Shown piece after piece: positions 46,720 to 54,391 of a stretch of DNA of 64,000 bases; positions within the stretch are counted from its first letter, which is position 1, and each line of letters opens with the position of its first letter. The notes beneath the pieces were generated by a model, which saw only the letters and a list, made by a program, of their open reading frames with translations, was not told the origin of the DNA and ran no database searches. Position numbers and translations under genes: made by a program. The stretch is from Pandoraea aquatica. GTDB taxonomy: Bacteria; Pseudomonadota; Gammaproteobacteria; Burkholderiales; Burkholderiaceae. The DNA lies in assembly GCF_902459565.1 (NCBI RefSeq), contig NZ_CABPSN010000001.1:682001-746000 (forward strand), written 5' to 3'.

Positions 46720-47535
46720 TTACTTCGAGCCGAAAATGCGCTGCAACAGGCCCGGCTTTTGATAGTCGGTAAAGCGCATGGGCTTGTCTTCGCCCTTGAA
46801 TCGGCTTACCACGTCGCGATACGCATCGGCCACGTCCGTGCCATCCAGATGGATGGCGGGCGTGCCCTGGTTCGAGGCATGGAGCACCGACTCCGATTCC
46901 GGAATCACGCCGATGAGCTTGATTCGCAGAATTTCCTGAATGTCTTCCAGCGACAGCATCTGGCCGTCGTTGACACGCTTCGGGTTGTAACGGGTGATGA
47001 GCAGATGCTCCTTGATCGGCTCGCTGCCATCGATGGCACGCTTCGTCTTCGACGACAGAATGCCCAGAATGCGATCCGAGTCACGGACCGACGACACTTC
47101 CGGGTTCGTCACCACGAGTGCTTCGTCGGCGAAGTGCATCGCCAGCAATGCGCCCGATTCGATACCGGCCGGCGAATCGCACACGATGTATTCGAAACCC
47201 ATGTCGGTCAGGTCTTTGATGACCTTCTCGACGCCCGCTTGCGTGAGTGCATCTTTGTCACGCGTTTGCGAGGCGGGGAGGATAAACAGGTTCTCGCAGG
47301 ACTTGTCCTTGATGAGTGCCTGATTGAGGTTGGCTTCTCCCTGAATCACGTTGATCAGGTCGTACACCACGCGGCGCTCGCAACCCATGATGAGGTCGAG
47401 ATTGCGCAGGCCGACGTCGAAATCGATGACTGCCGTCTTGTGCCCCTGCAAGGCGAGGCCGGCGGAAAAGCTGGCGCTGGTCGTCGTCTTGCCGACACCA
47501 CCCTTGCCAGAGGTCACCACAATCACTTTTGCCAT
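46720..47535 (-). CDS. minD: Septum-site determining ATPase MinD
   Basis: MinD is a membrane-cycling ATPase that recruits MinC. The 271 residues have the deviant Walker A KGGVGKTTTSASF at about 10-22, AVIDFDVGLRNLDLIMG, the Walker B-like VCDSPAGIESGAL, and a C-terminal amphipathic membrane helix (KPGLLQRIFGSK). The ATG at 47535 is preceded by GGAAGG about 10 bases upstream; an ATG six codons earlier is in frame but atypical. The gene lies between minC and minE. Confidence 0.98.
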   Translation of the reverse strand: MAKVIVVTSGKGGVGKTTTSASFSAGLALQGHKTAVIDFDVGLRNLDLIMGCERRVVYDLINVIQGEANLNQALIKDKSCENLFILPASQTRDKDALTQAGVEKVIKDLTDMGFEYIVCDSPAGIESGALLAMHFADEALVVTNPEVSSVRDSDRILGILSSKTKRAIDGSEPIKEHLLITRYNPKRVNDGQMLSLEDIQEILRIKLIGVIPESESVLHASNQGTPAIHLDGTDVADAYRDVVSRFKGEDKPMRFTDYQKPGLLQRIFGSK

Positions 47536-47578
47536 CTGTCGATGCCTTCCCAAACTTGAGGATGAAATTAGCTACGAA

Positions 47579-48379
47579 TTACTTGAGCCCGAGTGGCTCG
47601 AAAATCAGTTTGTCGTCTACCAGCCGCACCTGCACCGAACGCCCCTGAACATCGGGCGGCAGCGCATATTCGCCAGTCCGGTAAATACCGGCGATGGAAA
47701 TCAGCTCAGGCTCCAGACAGGTACAGAAGATGCGCGCATCGAGCTTGCCCTTCACCCCTGCCAGTGCCCGCCCCCGCAGCGGCGCGTAAATGTGAATATT
47801 ACCTTCCGCGATCACCTCGGCCCCATAACTGACCAGATCGAGGATGATCAGATCGCCCTTTGCATAGACCTGCTGGCCCGAACGCAACGGCTTGTCGATG
47901 ATCGTCGAGGGAACGGAAGACGCCTCGGGAACCGCCGGTGCCGACACCACAGACGCGGCCTGCGCATCGACCTGCGGCGCGCCGTCGTCTTCGCGCGCGG
48001 TGCGCGGTGAACGACGCTCGTGGCGCTCATGACTGTCCAGAAGCGGCAGGCCATCGGCCACCGCCCAACCCGCTTGTTCGGTATTGGCGACGACCCCGAT
48101 CGGCTTCATGCGGAATTCCGCCAGCATTTCGGCCAACGCAGGTACAGCGACGCGTTCGTCGCCGGCCAAGCGCCGTACGTCGATGGCGACGGTGTCGCCA
48201 GCAAAAAACTCCGGGGTCGCTTCGAAACGTTGCGCCAGTTCGGTGCGCAAGGTGTCCAGTTGAGGCGTCTTGACTACGAAATGCAGGGTGTCTACGGCAC
48301 CACTACGTAACTCGAAGTACGGCGTTTTCTTTTGCGGCATGTCAGGTTGTTGTGCGCGATTGCTGGCAAATTGGGCCAT
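47579..48379 (-). CDS. minC: Septum-site determining protein MinC
   Basis: MinC inhibits FtsZ polymerisation away from mid-cell. The 266 residues have an N-terminal FtsZ-binding domain at about 15-115 ([17 protein letters not shown]) and a linker with an acidic-arginine patch. The C-terminal beta-helical domain from about 160 binds MinD ([52 protein letters not shown]). I chose the ATG at 48379, with AGGGA upstream; one at 48340 (MPQKKT) is also possible. It is the first gene of minCDE. Confidence 0.96.
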   Translation of the reverse strand: MAQFASNRAQQPDMPQKKTPYFELRSGAVDTLHFVVKTPQLDTLRTELAQRFEATPEFFAGDTVAIDVRRLAGDERVAVPALAEMLAEFRMKPIGVVANTEQAGWAVADGLPLLDSHERHERRSPRTAREDDGAPQVDAQAASVVSAPAVPEASSVPSTIIDKPLRSGQQVYAKGDLIILDLVSYGAEVIAEGNIHIYAPLRGRALAGVKGKLDARIFCTCLEPELISIAGIYRTGEYALPPDVQGRSVQVRLVDDKLIFEPLGLK

Positions 48380-48701
48380 TCTACCGTCCCTTGGCCACCA
48401 ACAAACCGCTAATAAGCGGGGCAACCCCCGGGCACCCCCGCAAATTGCCCAAAAAACACCATTGCCGCAACGCAGCAGCACGATGCATTTTGAATACGTT
48501 TAATACGTTGCGAAATGCTAGACGATTGACATGCCAATGTCATCAGCAAAGCCTATTCTCTGCGTGGGAAAGTCCAACACGAGAAGTGCTGCAGAGCAGC
48601 ATCGAAAGTACGAATTTTGTCGCGCAAGCGTCTTTTTCGTGACCTATCCTTAAAGTCCCTGACGAGGGACCCCCTGTGGAACCGCAAACCGGGAGACGAA
48701 G
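48380..48701. other. Divergent gap between minC and the 62-residue gene
   Basis: The 322-base gap contains an inverted repeat CCGCT-AATA-AGCGG (48406-48419) near minC. It also has a direct repeat AATACGTT-T-AATACGTT (48493-48509) and a palindrome TGACAT-GCCA-ATGTCA (48527-48542) that includes TTGACA. GGGAG stands just before the small gene. No convincing gene is seen and no full sigma-70 promoter could be fixed. Confidence 0.5.
48527..48542. promoter_or_regulatory. Palindrome with embedded TTGACA
   Basis: TGACAT-GCCA-ATGTCA is a perfect 6-4-6 inverted repeat. TTGACA (48526-48531) overlaps its left arm, but the nearest TATTCT is 22 bases on, too far for a standard promoter. It is a candidate operator for the small gene at 48702 or for min. 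Confidence 0.35.
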
Positions 48702-48890
48702 ATGCTGAGTCATCATGAATTTGCCACCCTGATGCTGGTGAAGGATGCTCCGGAGCAAGTGGAGCTGGATCGCCCTGACCTCGAATCGTTGCTTGAGAGC
48801 AAACTGATCGAGTGGGAAGAGTTGGAGACGGGAGCGAAGTCACCCCGCCTGACTGTTCAGGGCAAGTACTTCCTTCAGGCCGTTGCCTGA
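48702..48890 (+). CDS. Conserved-looking 62-residue hypothetical protein
   Basis: I do not recognise the family. The 62 residues MLSHHEFATLMLVKDAPEQV and onward are acidic, with helix-forming stretches (LESLLESKLIEWEELETG) and an ending like a winged-helix beta hairpin (PRLTVQGKYFLQAVA). This suggests a small winged-helix-like fold. GGGAG precedes the ATG by 7 bases and a strong terminator follows 36 bases after the stop, so it has the marks of a real single-gene unit. It diverges from minCDE. Confidence 0.7.
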   Translation: MLSHHEFATLMLVKDAPEQVELDRPDLESLLESKLIEWEELETGAKSPRLTVQGKYFLQAVA

Positions 48891-48925
48891 GCGCCCAGCC
48901 AGTTGTAGAGGTGTCTTTAGTCGCA

Positions 48926-48952
48926 AAAAAGCCCGCCGGAAGGCGGGCTTTT
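48926..48952. terminator. Terminator after the 62-residue gene
   Basis: AAAAGCCCGCC, loop GGAA, GGCGGGCTTTT is a perfect 11-bp stem with A and T runs. It also faces the convergent small gene ending at 48993. Confidence 0.93.
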
Positions 48953-48992
48953 CATTTGTCCGGGCCATTCACCCCGAACCTCTCGACACGAC

Positions 48993-49142
48993 TCACCCGT
49001 GCCGGACGTCACGACGGTGGCGTCGCCACGTATGGCGCGCCGCCGGATGCTCCCGGCACCAGTTCCGATTCGCCAGCCAGGCCACTGCCGCGCCCACGAC
49101 CAGCGCAATCACCAGCGTCCCAATCAAGCTCCCTGTCAGCAT
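48993..49142 (-). CDS. Small single-span membrane protein, 49 residues
   Basis: This short gene has AAAGGAGG ending 6 bases before its ATG, the best ribosome site in the neighbourhood. The 49 residues start MLTGSLIGTLVIALVVGAAV, one membrane helix at about 5-23. A basic cytoplasmic tail follows, rich in Arg and His (WCREHPAARHTWRRHRRDVR). The composition fits the positive-inside rule. A terminator lies downstream at 48926-48952. Function is unknown; small membrane proteins of this kind often modulate a larger membrane partner. Confidence 0.6.
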   Translation of the reverse strand: MLTGSLIGTLVIALVVGAAVAWLANRNWCREHPAARHTWRRHRRDVRHG

Positions 49143-49329
49143 AGTGGCCTCCTTTCTTCGATGTCACGGGATGGCACGATTTCATTCTAGGCAATCCCTA
49201 TCGAAATAGGTACCCGAAAGTGATTCGGGTATACCGCGTTTGCGTGACATCGAAATGGGCGCTAATTCGGGACTGGGGAGATGCGGCAACGCAGCATTTC
49301 CAGCGCGCGACAGACCGGATCGACGGGTC

Positions 49330-50043
49330 TCAGGCGATAGCGCCGCCCGCGTCGATCAGTACCGTGGAGCCCGTCGCGCTCGGCGTACCGGCGAGATACA
49401 GGATCGTATTTGCCACGTCTTCCGCCGCGACGACCCGGCGTGCCGGCAGACGCTCCGCAGCGTTGCGATACATCGCTTCGCGGTCCGCCTCGGCAAGCTT
49501 GTTCCACAGCGGCGTCGCGGTCAGCCCCGGCGACACGGTGTTGACGCGAACCGGCGACAACTCCAGCGCCAGCCCACGCCCCAACGCTTCCACCGCCGCG
49601 TTGATCGCCCCCTGCACCACCGACGACGTATTCGGCCGCACGCTCAGATAGCCCGACGTCAGCGTGAGCGACCCGCCCTCCTCGATGCGCGCGAACTTCG
49701 CCACGTGGTACGTCCCCCAGAACTTGCTATCGAACGCCGCGTGCGCGTCGTCGAGCGAGAGTTTGCGCACCTGACCGGTCGGCGTTTGCGCGGCCGAAAT
49801 CACGACGTGCTGCCACGGTGCATGATCGGCAAAGAATCGTTCGACGGCGGCCACGTCACCGGTGTCGAGCACGACAGCGCGCGCGGTACTGCCGATGGTC
49901 GACAGCGCCTCATCGAGCTTCGCCTGACTGCGCGAGGCGATGGTGACGGCCGCCCCGGCCTTGGCAAACGCCTGCGCCGCTGCACGGCCGATGCCGGAAC
50001 TTCCGCCAATCACGAGCACGCGCTGGCCTTCGAAATTAAACAT
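49330..50043 (-). CDS. SDR family oxidoreductase lacking the usual Tyr-Lys pair
   Basis: The 237 residues have a classical SDR cofactor site, VLVIGGSSGIGRAAAQAFAK at about 8-27. They also keep VVISAAQTPTG (in place of NNAG) and the downstream block ALELSPVRVNTVSPGLTATP. Where YxxxK is expected the sequence is SVVQGAINAAVEALGRG, so the Tyr position is Gln and the Lys position is Asn. It may use other residues or bind rather than catalyse. The ATG at 50043 has GGAG 7 bases upstream. It is divergent from a LysR gene, its likely regulator. Confidence 0.85.
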   Translation of the reverse strand: MFNFEGQRVLVIGGSSGIGRAAAQAFAKAGAAVTIASRSQAKLDEALSTIGSTARAVVLDTGDVAAVERFFADHAPWQHVVISAAQTPTGQVRKLSLDDAHAAFDSKFWGTYHVAKFARIEEGGSLTLTSGYLSVRPNTSSVVQGAINAAVEALGRGLALELSPVRVNTVSPGLTATPLWNKLAEADREAMYRNAAERLPARRVVAAEDVANTILYLAGTPSATGSTVLIDAGGAIA

Positions 50044-50213
50044 GGTGTGACTCCAGAGAGATCGATGAAATCGAAAAAGGAAGACAAGGAAGACAACCGC
50101 GACGCCGCAACATGGGGGGGACGTCATGAGGCTATTGTGATCCTCGCCACTCGAGACGATAATCCCTCGCAGAACTGAATCACTCTCTCCAAATTATTGA
50201 CAATCTCACCGCG

Positions 50214-51119
50214 ATGATCGACCAGACGTTGGATCTCACGCTCTTCGACCGAGTCGTCGCCACCGGCAGCATGTCGGCGGCCGCGCGTGAGCTGGGGTTG
50301 TCACTCGCCGTCGTGAGCAAACGGCTCGGGCTGCTTGAGCAGCGCCTTGGCGTTCGGTTACTGAATCGCACCACGCGCAAACAGGCGCTCACCGAAGAGG
50401 GGCAGGTGTTTCACGCGTGCTGCCAACGGATTCTGGCGGAGATTGCCGAGACCGAGCGGCTGATGACACGGCAGGCGGGTACGTTTGGCGGGGTACTGCG
50501 CATCAGCGCACCGCGCGCCTTCGGGCGTCGACATCTGACGCCGTTGCTCGTCGCGTTTCGTGAGCGGCATCCGGACTTGAAGGTGCACCTCTCACTGAGC
50601 GATCTGTGGGTCGATCTGGTTGCGCATGGCATCGACGTGGCGATTCGCGTCGGCACCCTGCCCGATTCAAGCCTGATCGCGCAGGAGTTGGCCCCCAATT
50701 ACCGGGTGCTTGTTGCCTCGCCCGAGTATCTGAAAAGACGCGGCACGCCCAGGGACGTCGGCGATCTGCGGCAGCACGACTGCATTCTGTTCGGCAACTC
50801 GCCACATGGCGATTGGCGATTCGTCTCGCAATCCGAAACATTACGCGTGCAAGTCCCGGATACCTATGTCGTGGACGACGGCGACACCGCACACGAACTC
50901 GCCCTGCATGGCGCAGGGATCACACAGAAATCGATCTTTGACGTCGGCGACGATATCCAGGCAGGACGCCTGACACGCGTGCTTCCGTCGCTTCGGATTC
51001 CAGCTGCACCGCTACACGCCGTGTACCCGCATAGCCGCCACGTTGCGCCGCGCACGCGGGTGTTCATCGACTTCCTGCGCGACCAGCTGCGCGCGACGTG
51101 GCGCTGGTCGCAGGATTGA
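50214..51119 (+). CDS. LysR-type transcriptional regulator
   Basis: The 301 residues have the N-terminal winged helix LTLFDRVVATGSMSAAAREL, then LSLAVVSKRLGLLEQRLGVR and LLNRTTRKQALTEEG. A linker helix and a periplasmic-binding-protein-like effector domain follow (GVLRISAPRAFGRRHLTPLL, VDLVAHGIDVAIRVG). It ends with HVAPRTRVFIDFLRDQL, typical of the group. It is divergent from the SDR gene across a 170-base gap, the usual LysR-target layout. The effector is unknown. No Shine-Dalgarno sequence is evident at the ATG. Confidence 0.92.
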   Translation: MIDQTLDLTLFDRVVATGSMSAAARELGLSLAVVSKRLGLLEQRLGVRLLNRTTRKQALTEEGQVFHACCQRILAEIAETERLMTRQAGTFGGVLRISAPRAFGRRHLTPLLVAFRERHPDLKVHLSLSDLWVDLVAHGIDVAIRVGTLPDSSLIAQELAPNYRVLVASPEYLKRRGTPRDVGDLRQHDCILFGNSPHGDWRFVSQSETLRVQVPDTYVVDDGDTAHELALHGAGITQKSIFDVGDDIQAGRLTRVLPSLRIPAAPLHAVYPHSRHVAPRTRVFIDFLRDQLRATWRWSQD

Positions 51120-51180
51120 AGTGCGTGGCTTCGCCAACGACATTTCATTCATCGCTGCGCGCTGATCCATGCGCCAGCGC

Positions 51181-51807
51181 TCAGCCGTTCGCCCGCCCCG
51201 CGTCCGACGCTTCAATCGCCTGACGCCCCGCCGCCAGCAGCGCGTCGGATAGCGCAGGGTCGGCATCGACCACCGCGCGCGACAGGATCAACGAACCGAC
51301 CATTTGCGAGAATCGCGCCATGGCACTCTGTGCCGCCTGTTCGTGTGTCAGCCCTCGACCAACGCCCGCCGCCGTCATCCGTTCGAGCGACGCCGCCAAC
51401 CCCTTCGCGTAACACGCCTGCGCGTCCTCCCCAATACGCGGCACGTCACCTGCGAACCCGGCCACCGGGCAGCCGCATGCAACATCGTCACGATGCAGCG
51501 TAGAGAGATACTGCTCGACGCCGACCTTGGAAGGGCCGGCAGGATCACCCGACGCAGCCAACGCCGACGCCTCCCCCACGCCCTGCGCCATGCGCACCTC
51601 GTTGGCGGCCATCGCGCGCGCCATCACGGCCGAAACAAGCGCGTCCTTCGACTTGAAGTGGTTATAGAAGCCGCCCTGCGTGAAACCGGCCTCCTTCATC
51701 AACGCCGTCAGCCCGACCGCATCGACGCCACGCTCGCGAAACAACCGGTCGGCCGCGCTGACGATGGCTTCGCGGTTCTCCGCGGCCTGCTCTCTGGAAA
51801 TGCCCAT
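51181..51807 (-). CDS. TetR/AcrR family transcriptional regulator
   Basis: The 208-residue repressor has the helix-turn-helix region AIVSAADRLFRERGVDAVGL then MKEAGFTQGGFYNHFKSKDA at about 12-60. Its C-terminal domain (CGCPVAGFAGDVPR and onward) resembles the TetR_C_16/NemR-like class. AAGGAG lies 7 bases before the ATG at 51807; an ATG 24 codons earlier is in frame but would run through an operator region. Two near-identical 24-base palindromic boxes lie between it and the divergent SDR gene, so it very likely controls both. Confidence 0.92.
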   Translation of the reverse strand: MGISREQAAENREAIVSAADRLFRERGVDAVGLTALMKEAGFTQGGFYNHFKSKDALVSAVMARAMAANEVRMAQGVGEASALAASGDPAGPSKVGVEQYLSTLHRDDVACGCPVAGFAGDVPRIGEDAQACYAKGLAASLERMTAAGVGRGLTHEQAAQSAMARFSQMVGSLILSRAVVDADPALSDALLAAGRQAIEASDAGRANG

Positions 51808-51874
51808 TGCTAACTCCTTCTTCTGCGCCGCGACCGGCGGGTGCTCAATGGTGTCTATCGACGTCATCGAAAAA

Positions 51875-51898
51875 GACAATGTCGATCACCATTGACAT
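51875..51898. promoter_or_regulatory. TetR operator, copy 1
   Basis: The 24 bases contain CAATG-N8-CATTG and share 21 of 24 positions with copy 2, including GATCACCATTG. The right end overlaps TTGACA (51892-51897), which with CACAAT 17 bases on is a candidate promoter for the SDR gene. Confidence 0.7.
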
Positions 51899-51931
51899 AA
51901 TCACACCCACTTGCCACAATTCGCTCAAATT

Positions 51932-51955
51932 GACGATGTTGATCACCATTGTCAT
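51932..51955. promoter_or_regulatory. TetR operator, copy 2
   Basis: This second copy of the 24-base box starts 57 bases after copy 1. It lies just past the predicted start site of the SDR promoter and upstream of the minus-strand promoter of the TetR gene (TTGAGC-N17-TGTGAT). Confidence 0.7.
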
Positions 51956-52024
51956 GAACTGTACCTGAAACTGCCGGTCGTTTCCATGGCTGGCTTACGT
52001 CTCTTACCTTGCTGGAGCAGTGAA

Positions 52025-52738
52025 ATGAAGATCAAGGATGCTGTCGTTTTCGTCACCGGTGCCAACCGCGGCCTGGGTCTCGAATTTGCCAAACAAGCGT
52101 TGGCCTTGGGCGCGAAGAAGGTCTATGCCGGGTCTCGCGACCCATCGAAGGTGACGCTGCCGGGCGTGATTCCGGTGAAGCTCGACGTAACGAATGCGCA
52201 GGACGTGGCGGCGGCCGCCGAACTGGCAGGCGACGTCACCCTGCTCATCAATAACGCGGGTATCGCGCGGGTGTCCGAAGGGCTGACCCGCGCGGGTTCG
52301 GCCGCAGTGCTTCGCGAAACGCTGGAAACGAATGTGTTCGGCGTACTCGCCATGGCACAGGCGTTCGCCCCCGCGCTCGGTCGCAACGGCGGCGGCGCAC
52401 TGCTCAATGTGCTGTCCATCGTGAGCTGGGTCAACTCACCCGTGATCCCCGAATACTCGATCACGAAGTCGGCGGCGTGGTCGCTGACCAACGGTCTGCG
52501 TCACGAGTTGTTTGAACAGAACACGCAAGTCGTGGGCCTGCACGCCGGTTACATCGACACCGATCTGACGAGTGGCTTCGACGTGGAGAAGGCCGCCCCC
52601 TCAGATGTCGTGCGTCAGGCATATGCAGCCATCGAAGCCGGTGAGCTGGAAGTCAATGTCGACGAGCGCACTCGCGCCGTCAAGCAAGGGCTGTCGCAAA
52701 GCGTCTACCTGAACGATTACCCGGCGGCGCAATCGTGA
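52025..52738 (+). CDS. SDR family oxidoreductase
   Basis: The 237-residue classical SDR has the cofactor motif VVFVTGANRGLGLEFAKQAL at about 7-26, LLINNAGIARVSEG near 80, Ser in LNVLSIVSWVNSPV, and the catalytic Tyr and Lys in YSITKSAAWSLTNGL. It ends with the extension typical of YusZ-like SDRs. The substrate is unknown. The start at 52025 follows TGGAGCAGTGAA; longer in-frame starts lie inside the operator region. It is divergent from the TetR gene and probably repressed by it, as for many aldehyde- or quinone-responsive pairs. Confidence 0.9.
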   Translation: MKIKDAVVFVTGANRGLGLEFAKQALALGAKKVYAGSRDPSKVTLPGVIPVKLDVTNAQDVAAAAELAGDVTLLINNAGIARVSEGLTRAGSAAVLRETLETNVFGVLAMAQAFAPALGRNGGGALLNVLSIVSWVNSPVIPEYSITKSAAWSLTNGLRHELFEQNTQVVGLHAGYIDTDLTSGFDVEKAAPSDVVRQAYAAIEAGELEVNVDERTRAVKQGLSQSVYLNDYPAAQS

Positions 52739-52792
52739 TCGCACAGTCAGTCTGACGGTCCTGCGCCACACCGAATATCGCCGCCAGATGTG

Positions 52793-52829
52793 AAAACGCC
52801 GCGACACCCTATGAGGTGTCGCGGCGTTT
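52793..52829. terminator. Terminator between the SDR gene and rdgC
   Basis: AAACGCCGCGACACC, loop CTATGA, GGTGTCGCGGCGTTT is a perfect 15-bp stem lying between two convergent genes. Confidence 0.9.
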
Positions 52830-52886
52830 GTCTTACGCGAACCGTCAGCGAGCCCTGCGGCTCACTGATTTTCCGTATCAGCCAGC

Positions 52887-53795
52887 TCAGGCCGCCTTGT
52901 CCATCTGACGTTCACCGCCCACCGCTTCGACCAGATCGTCGAGCATGCGGGCGAGTTCGCCGGTCATGAGCGCGACGTCGGCATCGAACTTCTCGGCCTC
53001 GCCTTCCGCGGTCGGGTCGGCAGCGTCCTTGATGATGTCGAGCGGCGTAATGCGCTTGATGATGAACGCATCGGTCAGCACGAACGAGATGCGGTCGTTC
53101 CACGTCATCGCCAGCTTCGTGCAGCGCTTGCCGGCTTCGATGTGCTGACGCACGTCTGCGCCGTCGAGCGGGTGCGCCACATAACGCACGGCGGCCTTCT
53201 CGTCGGTGTTCGAGCGAAGTTCCACGTCCTGATCGACGGTGAAGCCGCCCGGCGCTTCATTGCCGGCCAGCCACGACGTCATCACGGACACCGGCGCCTC
53301 GTTGAGTTCGACGTTCTCGAGAATGATGTCCAGCGTCTTGAGCAGCAGGCTGCGCACTTCGTCGGCCTTCGCGGGCGACGCGGCGTCGATGACCAGCCAG
53401 CGATTGACCGGATCGATCCACACACGCGTGTCGCGACGAATGCCGAAGGCACGCGGCAGCAACTCGTCCGTGACCTGCTCCTTAAGCTCGCGCATCTGCT
53501 TGCGCCCCGGCTTGAAGCCTTGCTGCTCTTCGAGCTCGGCGGCCTTGGCGCGCGTTACCTGATTGACGACCGTCGTCGGCAGCAACTTCTTCTCGGCCCG
53601 ATAAGCCAGCAGGAACTGACGATTGATGCTGTGCACGAGTTCGCCGCCATCGCGCGGCGGTGCCCAGCCCTGCACCTGCATTTCGAGGCTGCCGCCCTCA
53701 CGGAAGGCGTGCTTCTCGAGCGCCTCTTCCATTTGCGCGACGCTCATGGACCAACCGGCAGGAATTCGGTGCAACTGAAGATTCTTGAACCACAT
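52887..53795 (-). CDS. rdgC: Recombination-associated protein RdgC
   Basis: RdgC is a ring-shaped DNA-binding protein of the nucleoid that limits RecA loading and affects replication restart. The 302 residues start [18 protein letters not shown], the standard N terminus, and contain [40 protein letters not shown] and [18 protein letters not shown]. The ATG at 53795 is chosen from three close starts by family match and a GGTGA upstream. It lies 87 bases downstream of the DUF1854 gene, but a candidate promoter in the gap suggests its own expression. Confidence 0.95.
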   Translation of the reverse strand: MWFKNLQLHRIPAGWSMSVAQMEEALEKHAFREGGSLEMQVQGWAPPRDGGELVHSINRQFLLAYRAEKKLLPTTVVNQVTRAKAAELEEQQGFKPGRKQMRELKEQVTDELLPRAFGIRRDTRVWIDPVNRWLVIDAASPAKADEVRSLLLKTLDIILENVELNEAPVSVMTSWLAGNEAPGGFTVDQDVELRSNTDEKAAVRYVAHPLDGADVRQHIEAGKRCTKLAMTWNDRISFVLTDAFIIKRITPLDIIKDAADPTAEGEAEKFDADVALMTGELARMLDDLVEAVGGERQMDKAA

Positions 53796-53823
53796 CGGCA
53801 TCACCGCAAAATCAAAAGCATGG

Positions 53824-53852
53824 ATTTTACCAGTGTGCCGAGGTGTGGCGAA
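53824..53852 (-). promoter_or_regulatory. Candidate rdgC promoter
   Basis: On the minus strand TTCGCC (53847-53852), 17 bases, TAAAAT (53824-53829) is a weak-to-moderate sigma-70 match. It lies about 30 bases before the rdgC ATG. Confidence 0.35.
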
Positions 53853-53882
53853 GTGCGGGAACCTGAATCGTGCAACGAGACG

Positions 53883-54350
53883 TTACAGGAAGCGGTCGAG
53901 AATCTTGCGGCTGGGCTTGTCCAGCGTGCCCGTGTCGCGAATCAGGAAGTGAATGCCGTGGTTATCGGTGATGAGCAACGTCTGTCCGCCGAGACGGCGA
54001 ATGTCTTCTTCGCCGCGCAGCACGAACGACGCTTCGCCGCGATTCGTCTCGACGGTCCACGTGCTGGGCGTCGCATACGTCGACACGCCCTTGATGCGCA
54101 GCACTTCGGGCATGAACTCGCGCGCGGCGAGTTCCTCCGAAACGAGCACGCGCATGGCTGCGGGCAACGCGTCAAGCGAGTCGAGCCAGACCAGCTCGCG
54201 CCCTTCGGTGCTCACGAGCGCCAGCCCTTCGTCCGGCGCGGCAATCGGAAAGGCCCGCACGGGCACTACGCCCTCATGGGCGACGCCCTCGGCATCGGTC
54301 AGCACCAAACGGCCGAAGGCGTTGCGCGACAGGGTGAAATCGATCTGCAT
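53883..54350 (-). CDS. Cyanophycin-metabolism-associated DUF1854 protein
   Basis: The 155-residue protein matches DUF1854: VPVRAFPIAAPDEGLALV, GRELVWLDSLDALP and RGEEDIRRLGGQTLLITDNH, ending LIRDTGTLDKPSRKILDRFL. The family has no proven activity. It is known to sit beside cyanophycin synthetase and a dedicated ABC protein, as here, where it starts 41 bases after the ABC gene stop. There is no signal peptide or membrane helix, so it is probably cytoplasmic or peripheral to the ABC protein. The ribosome site is weak. Confidence 0.82.
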   Translation of the reverse strand: MQIDFTLSRNAFGRLVLTDAEGVAHEGVVPVRAFPIAAPDEGLALVSTEGRELVWLDSLDALPAAMRVLVSEELAAREFMPEVLRIKGVSTYATPSTWTVETNRGEASFVLRGEEDIRRLGGQTLLITDNHGIHFLIRDTGTLDKPSRKILDRFL

Positions 54351-54391
54351 ATGAGTCTTCGCGAACGGTTCTGTTGACGGTCAATCGGCGA

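Noticed and set aside
48352-48642. A 96-codon plus-strand frame between minC and the small gene.
   Set aside because: It overlaps the minC start and promoter region, lacks a ribosome site, and has no coding-like composition.
50197-50202. TTGACA just before the LysR gene as its -35 box.
   Set aside because: It ends 11 bases before the ATG, which leaves no room for a -10 box and start site.
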